Source: Glandiceps talaboti (Eukaryota; Hemichordata; Enteropneusta; Spengelidae). Taken from it: DNA of 64,000 nucleotides. Position numbers and translations under genes: made by a program. The notes under the pieces were generated by a model. That model ran no database searches. It saw only the letters and a list, made by a program, of their open reading frames with translations, and was not told the DNA's origin. Position 1 is the stretch's first letter. Each line of letters opens with the position of its first letter. Where the stretch lies: positions 17,873,709-17,937,708 of the forward strand of contig NC_135565.1 in the NCBI RefSeq assembly GCF_964340395.1. Direction: 5' to 3'. Shown one piece after another: positions 59,641-64,000 of the stretch.

Positions 59641-61736
59641 TGGTATTAGCAGCATTTACATAATCACGTGATATATTCGTGTGCAAATAGTCATGTCTTC
59701 GTTCTTTCATTGGTTACAACTGATGGTTATTAATCCTTGATGAAGGAAGACTGACATGTGTAATGAAATGAAGTGTCCTACATCCTTCATTTTAACACGT
59801 CATCACTTTTCAAAAAATCCGTATTCCAAAATCCGCGAAGACTTTCCTATGTTGTGCACAAATACATTATTTAAACCAGCGTTTTAGATATACACATTTT
59901 GATGATTACATGCTAGTTTTAAGGGGACACGATATAAATTATGGTATTTCATAGTATGCTTAAAAAATATGCATTCTGCATAATACCTCTCCACTTTTAC
60001 AAAAGTAAAACAAATTGTACTTTGTTAGTGTGTGATTGTTAAGGCATAGTTGTCGGACGTTTATATATGTAAGATTTTAAAGGAAGTACAAATCCAAATG
60101 AAATTTCATTTGTTGCAATGTCAATCTCAAGAATTATTGTTATGCTCGTTATTAAGATGTCATTGTTAGCAGGAAGACGATAAAGGACTTGGAAACTGTC
60201 TTAGTCTATTTCATAACAATACAACATAGTTACATCTTTATGTACAGTGTGAAAATATAGCGATACATTGTGTATGGGTTTTGGCTGCACTATGAACTCA
60301 TCTAAATATGAATATACAAAACACAACACTGTACAGAAAATTATACCATAATAAGTTCTTTTTTCCAATAATTTGCTGAAAATGATGTTTATTGCCATTA
60401 AAAACGACCAATTAATTAGTTGCGACCTTCCAATTAATAAATCACCCTACCTACATGCCTCAAACTACTGTATGCATATCTTGCTATCCACTCTCAGCTG
60501 TTAAATCGATCGTCAATTTATATGTAGAATTCATACTTGCGTCAGAACCAAGTGTCTAACGAAATGTTTGTTCAAGTTGTCAACAAACAAAGTTGTTGCT
60601 GTCTTTGTAGTTGGTGGTGGTAGTAGTTTTAAAAGTATGTACTACGTTTCTTTGGATAGCTCGATAGCTCCTTAACGCGAAGGATAATTAACAACTACCT
60701 TAAAGTCATTCCAGTTCTTATTGATGAAGTTGTGGTCGATCGCGACAGGTGACGAACGGTACCGGAGTGACGTGTCTGGCCCGTGTTCTTGCCTATAAGT
60801 GAACAGATGATATGCTTCATAACCCGTATTTAGGGTGTACACAATCGATTCAAATCTAACTCAGCATAGAATGGTAATTTGAAATAGGTATAGGATTTTC
60901 TATGTATTAAAAAATAAATTTTCAATTTATCGCTGTGACAGATACTTTGTATAGGGGTGTGCTGATTTTAAATACTAATAATTTTATGTATAGGGGGAGA
61001 TATTAAAGATAAATTTAAAAACAACATTTAAACACATTCTGATAACTATTCATTGTGGCAGGCGAACATTGAGGATGTGGTGATTCTTCTGCTGTATTTT
61101 CACTTTAAAGCCTGAATTCAAAACTACATTAAAAACTAACAATAGTTTTGATAAGGTGCATGTAGTATTTGTAGAAGGTTTGACAGTTATACATATAGTG
61201 AATGATTTCATTTCATATTTTTAATCCCTTCTTTAATGATGTAACACTACACATGTCATTAACTGGAAACGTAACATATTTTTTGTTAATGGATTAGTTT
61301 GAAGAAACAGTATTTATTTATTAATGAATGCAAAATATTACAATTCACAATAAGTTATCAATCTAATTTGACCAGGGGAGTGACGACGACGACGACGACG
61401 CATATGTGTGTTCTGATGTGTTCATGTTGAGATAGAGAGCGAAGTAAAAAATAGATTTTAGTTATTTTATTTCTCATTTTATGTTCTGTTATAAGGAGAA
61501 GTTGTCATCAGTGTTTGCACGTTTACCCGGGCTTTGATATTTCGTCCTGTAGCTAGATGTGTCCAAATGTACAAAGACATCCAATAGACAGAGTTAGTTT
61601 TACTACTATTTCTAAATAGTAGCCCATATAATATTAAATATATAGCAGTGTGTCGTTACACTGGGTATATTTTCGAATTACTATCGGAGAAACATATTTT
61701 CTTGCTATACATTCAATTAATTGCTAAATCTGTCCA
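59641..61736. other. Intergenic, no gene seen
   Basis: AT-rich. A short 'gacgacgacgacgacg' repeat lies at 61382-61399. No supported exon. Confidence 0.5.
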
Positions 61737-62160
61737 ATTGACACCTCTAAAATCTAATGTTGGATATAAAACTGTTACTGAAGATATTGTTTACTGTAGC
61801 GCCCATATTGCCTATTGCCAGAGATGAACAAACATAAAACAAAGCGAAATGAAAATACTAAGGGGAATATTAAAATATGTTAAAGCCTGTTCAGACTATC
61901 GATAAACAACTTGCGCAGACGTTCTACAGAACATGTGATTTCATTCATACTAATGTCCATCCTGCAACTAAAAACTCACAAGTTTAATATATAAATTATT
62001 CTAACATCTTCACCTGTGAATTCATTTTCCCAACATTAGTAAACACGTTTTGTTTTATTTCTAAAACACGGGTTATGTAATAATCTTATTGCATTGGTAA
62101 TATCCGAGATAGTAATATATGCAAGGAGTTATCACCGTTTGAAACAGGTACATCATAACG
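61737..62160. repeat. Direct repeat flanking the VWD gene, copy 2
   Basis: Partner of 40550-40990, same orientation, about 21 kb away on the other side of the VWD gene. Confidence 0.75.
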
Positions 62161-62812
62161 TCTTGAAATTGTTACTGTTCTTTGGAAAATTACAATTGGA
62201 ATTATCACACATAAACAGATAAACAGATCATTCTAAACTGGTGACAGGTCAATTAATATCGACAACTGTCTGTATAGTGTCCAAAGACAAATGGCCACCT
62301 TAGTGAAACTGTATGCGGTTTGTCGTAGAAAATCGACAAATTGGTCACTGAGTCAAAGGAGTTAACTTATCTAAAATTTACCAAGAAGAATTGAACGTCA
62401 TTATTTTAATGCTTTAAATACTAAAAGTGACTTCATTTACTAAAAGCTGTTAAAATACGCCAGACATTTTGCATAATCAAATACATCAAGCCATATGTTG
62501 AGAAATGCAAAGTCTACGTCGAATTAATAACAGAATAAAGAATTAACCCGCACGATGAACGAATACTAAAGACAAACACATAATTAGAATTTTTGTCCAG
62601 TTTTTCTTCTAAATACGAATGTTTTGTCTACAACCATACAGCATGTGGTGATATATTTGCTATAGAAATGAGAAAGAGAATAAAGAAGACATTGTACCCT
62701 AGTTTAACAGAAGAGTACAAATGACGTTCCATGAACCTCTACCCAGTAGACACCAGTCACATGATAGGGGTGAGGAGCTTAGCACCGTTTGAAAGCTGCC
62801 ACAATACGCCCA
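62161..62812. other. No gene seen
   Basis: I searched the minus strand for another VWD or Cys module, because of the flanking duplication, and saw none. Confidence 0.45.
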
Positions 62813-62814
62813 CG

Positions 62815-62910
62815 TGTATACATACATACCTACATACCTACATACCTACATACATACATACATACATACATACATACTTACATACTTACATACATGCAAA
62901 CTGACCGACC

Positions 62911-62946
<36 letters not shown>

Positions 62947-63062
62947 TACATACATACATACATACATACATTCATACATACATACATACATACATACATA
63001 CATACATACATACATACATACATACATACATACATGTATACATGTATACATGTATGTATGTA
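62815..63062. repeat. (CATA)n / (CAGA)n compound microsatellite
   Basis: Tetranucleotide arrays ending in a 'tacatgtatacatgtatacatgta' self-complementary stretch. Long ORFs of repeating Tyr/Ile/His/Thr on the plus strand and Met/Tyr/Val/Cys on the minus strand are artefacts. Confidence 0.95.
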
Positions 63063-64000
63063 GATGATACAGAGATGAGGAAACAGATATGCAAAGTTAG
63101 CAATTGTTTTGGTCAATGTAGCAGATGCTATAAATATGAACCTTTACCATGGCAATATATATATTTTAATCAAAAATCAAGTCTTAAAAATTGTTAATGA
63201 AATCGTGTTTGTGATGAATCACGTGATTAAATTACATTTATGTTTCATCATCATATCAGAAAGGTCTTTATTGCTGACAAAATATTTAGATATATCACTC
63301 AATATTACTTTCAAACACTCGATTTTCTACCATTCATTAGGAAAATGTAATGATACTCAAGTGGATATAGTGTAATTAAGATTGGCTAGGTTTACTCTGG
63401 TCTTGAATTTGGCTACAACCGTATAAAACCTCAATTATTTGTGTAAGAAATTAATTGCCTGTCACTCCACATGTATATGTTGAGACTTTAATTATGCCCT
63501 TAACTTTCATAAACTAAACATATTTATGGTTTGTAACATTTTCACTAATCTTCCAAAGTGGTGATTCGGTTACTATGACAACGAATAAAAAACTTCCACT
63601 ATACTTTTGCAAACCAAACCAAACTTAAATATTTATGAAACATAAATTCTGAGCTCCAGAAAAACCCAAAAGTATGGTAGAATCCTTCTCCCTCCCCTCC
63701 CTATCCTTCCCAAGGTGCACCAATCACCACTCTGGTTTACAGGACTGCGTTGAAGATAATTATTTCCTGGTTCAAAAGTACAACTCGTATATTGTCCCCA
63801 TACTTTTACCAGTACATTAAAACATCGAACTTTCATCTAGAAGCGGTGGACTGTAGAGCATAGTTTGTCGTGGTAAGATTCACTCCATTCAAAAGCTGTT
63901 ACCAAATAGCCTATGAAATAATACAACATTTATTTCACAATATACAATGATTTGTTTTTATGAAGCGTTTGTGACTACCACTGTAAACAGAACGAATGGC
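63063..64000. other. No gene seen
   Basis: AT-rich sequence to the window end. Short ORFs without recognised motifs. Confidence 0.45.

Overview
This is a gene-poor, AT-rich eukaryotic (animal) window. Its genes have short exons, GT-AG introns with conserved phases, and 5' non-coding exons. It is full of retroelement remnants, foldback MITEs, long microsatellites and a 169-bp satellite. A Suv4-20 (KMT5B/C) histone methyltransferase, a CYTH-domain protein and a secreted cysteine-rich/VWD protein, together with Penelope-like and CR1/L2-like elements, suggest a marine invertebrate (for example a lophotrochozoan, hemichordate or amphioxus-like lineage). The species cannot be fixed from this sequence.

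Layout. 0.2-0.6 kb: LINE remnant (-). 0.77-3.97 kb: satellite of about 19 copies of a 169-bp unit. 4.3-5.2 kb: a dispersed repeat that starts with (GT)n. 6.7-10.1 kb: pentanucleotide (CTATA/TATAG) arrays that switch strand and surround Penelope-like reverse-transcriptase debris. 10.2-12.4 kb: a foldback element with arms of about 255 bp, G-rich tandem repeats and poly-G tracts. 12.4-17.3 kb: no gene recognised, but CpG-rich and CRE-bearing patches and a TTAA-flanked palindromic MITE.

17.3-31.7 kb: a complete Suv4-20/KMT5 gene on the minus strand. Its eight coding exons join in frame to 1252 codons plus stop, including a 20-nt microexon in the SET core. Three consecutive introns each carry a 79-nt near-identical sequence on the gene's own strand with box C, D' and D motifs and a closing stem. 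I read these as a triplicated intronic C/D snoRNA. About 0.3 kb away, reading the other way from a probable shared promoter, is a four-coding-exon CYTH gene (32.9-38.8 kb, plus strand, 176 aa).

42.4-59.6 kb: a minus-strand gene with 11 coding exons. It encodes a 460-aa secreted protein: signal peptide, acidic linker with an RRSR site, five cysteine-rich modules resembling beta-defensin-type folds, a Pro/Gly linker and a VWD domain. All junctions between modules are phase 1, as in exon shuffling. Its introns hold repeats, including a 5'-truncated LINE (52.57-55.02 kb) nested inside an older, internally deleted LINE. A direct repeat of about 420 bp lies on both sides of the gene (40.55 and 61.74 kb). 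58.25-59.3 kb is another LINE remnant (-). 59.7-64 kb has no recognised gene.

The three host genes do not form an obvious pathway. The two most unusual signals are the snoRNA triplet in the KMT5 introns and the defensin-like/VWD architecture.
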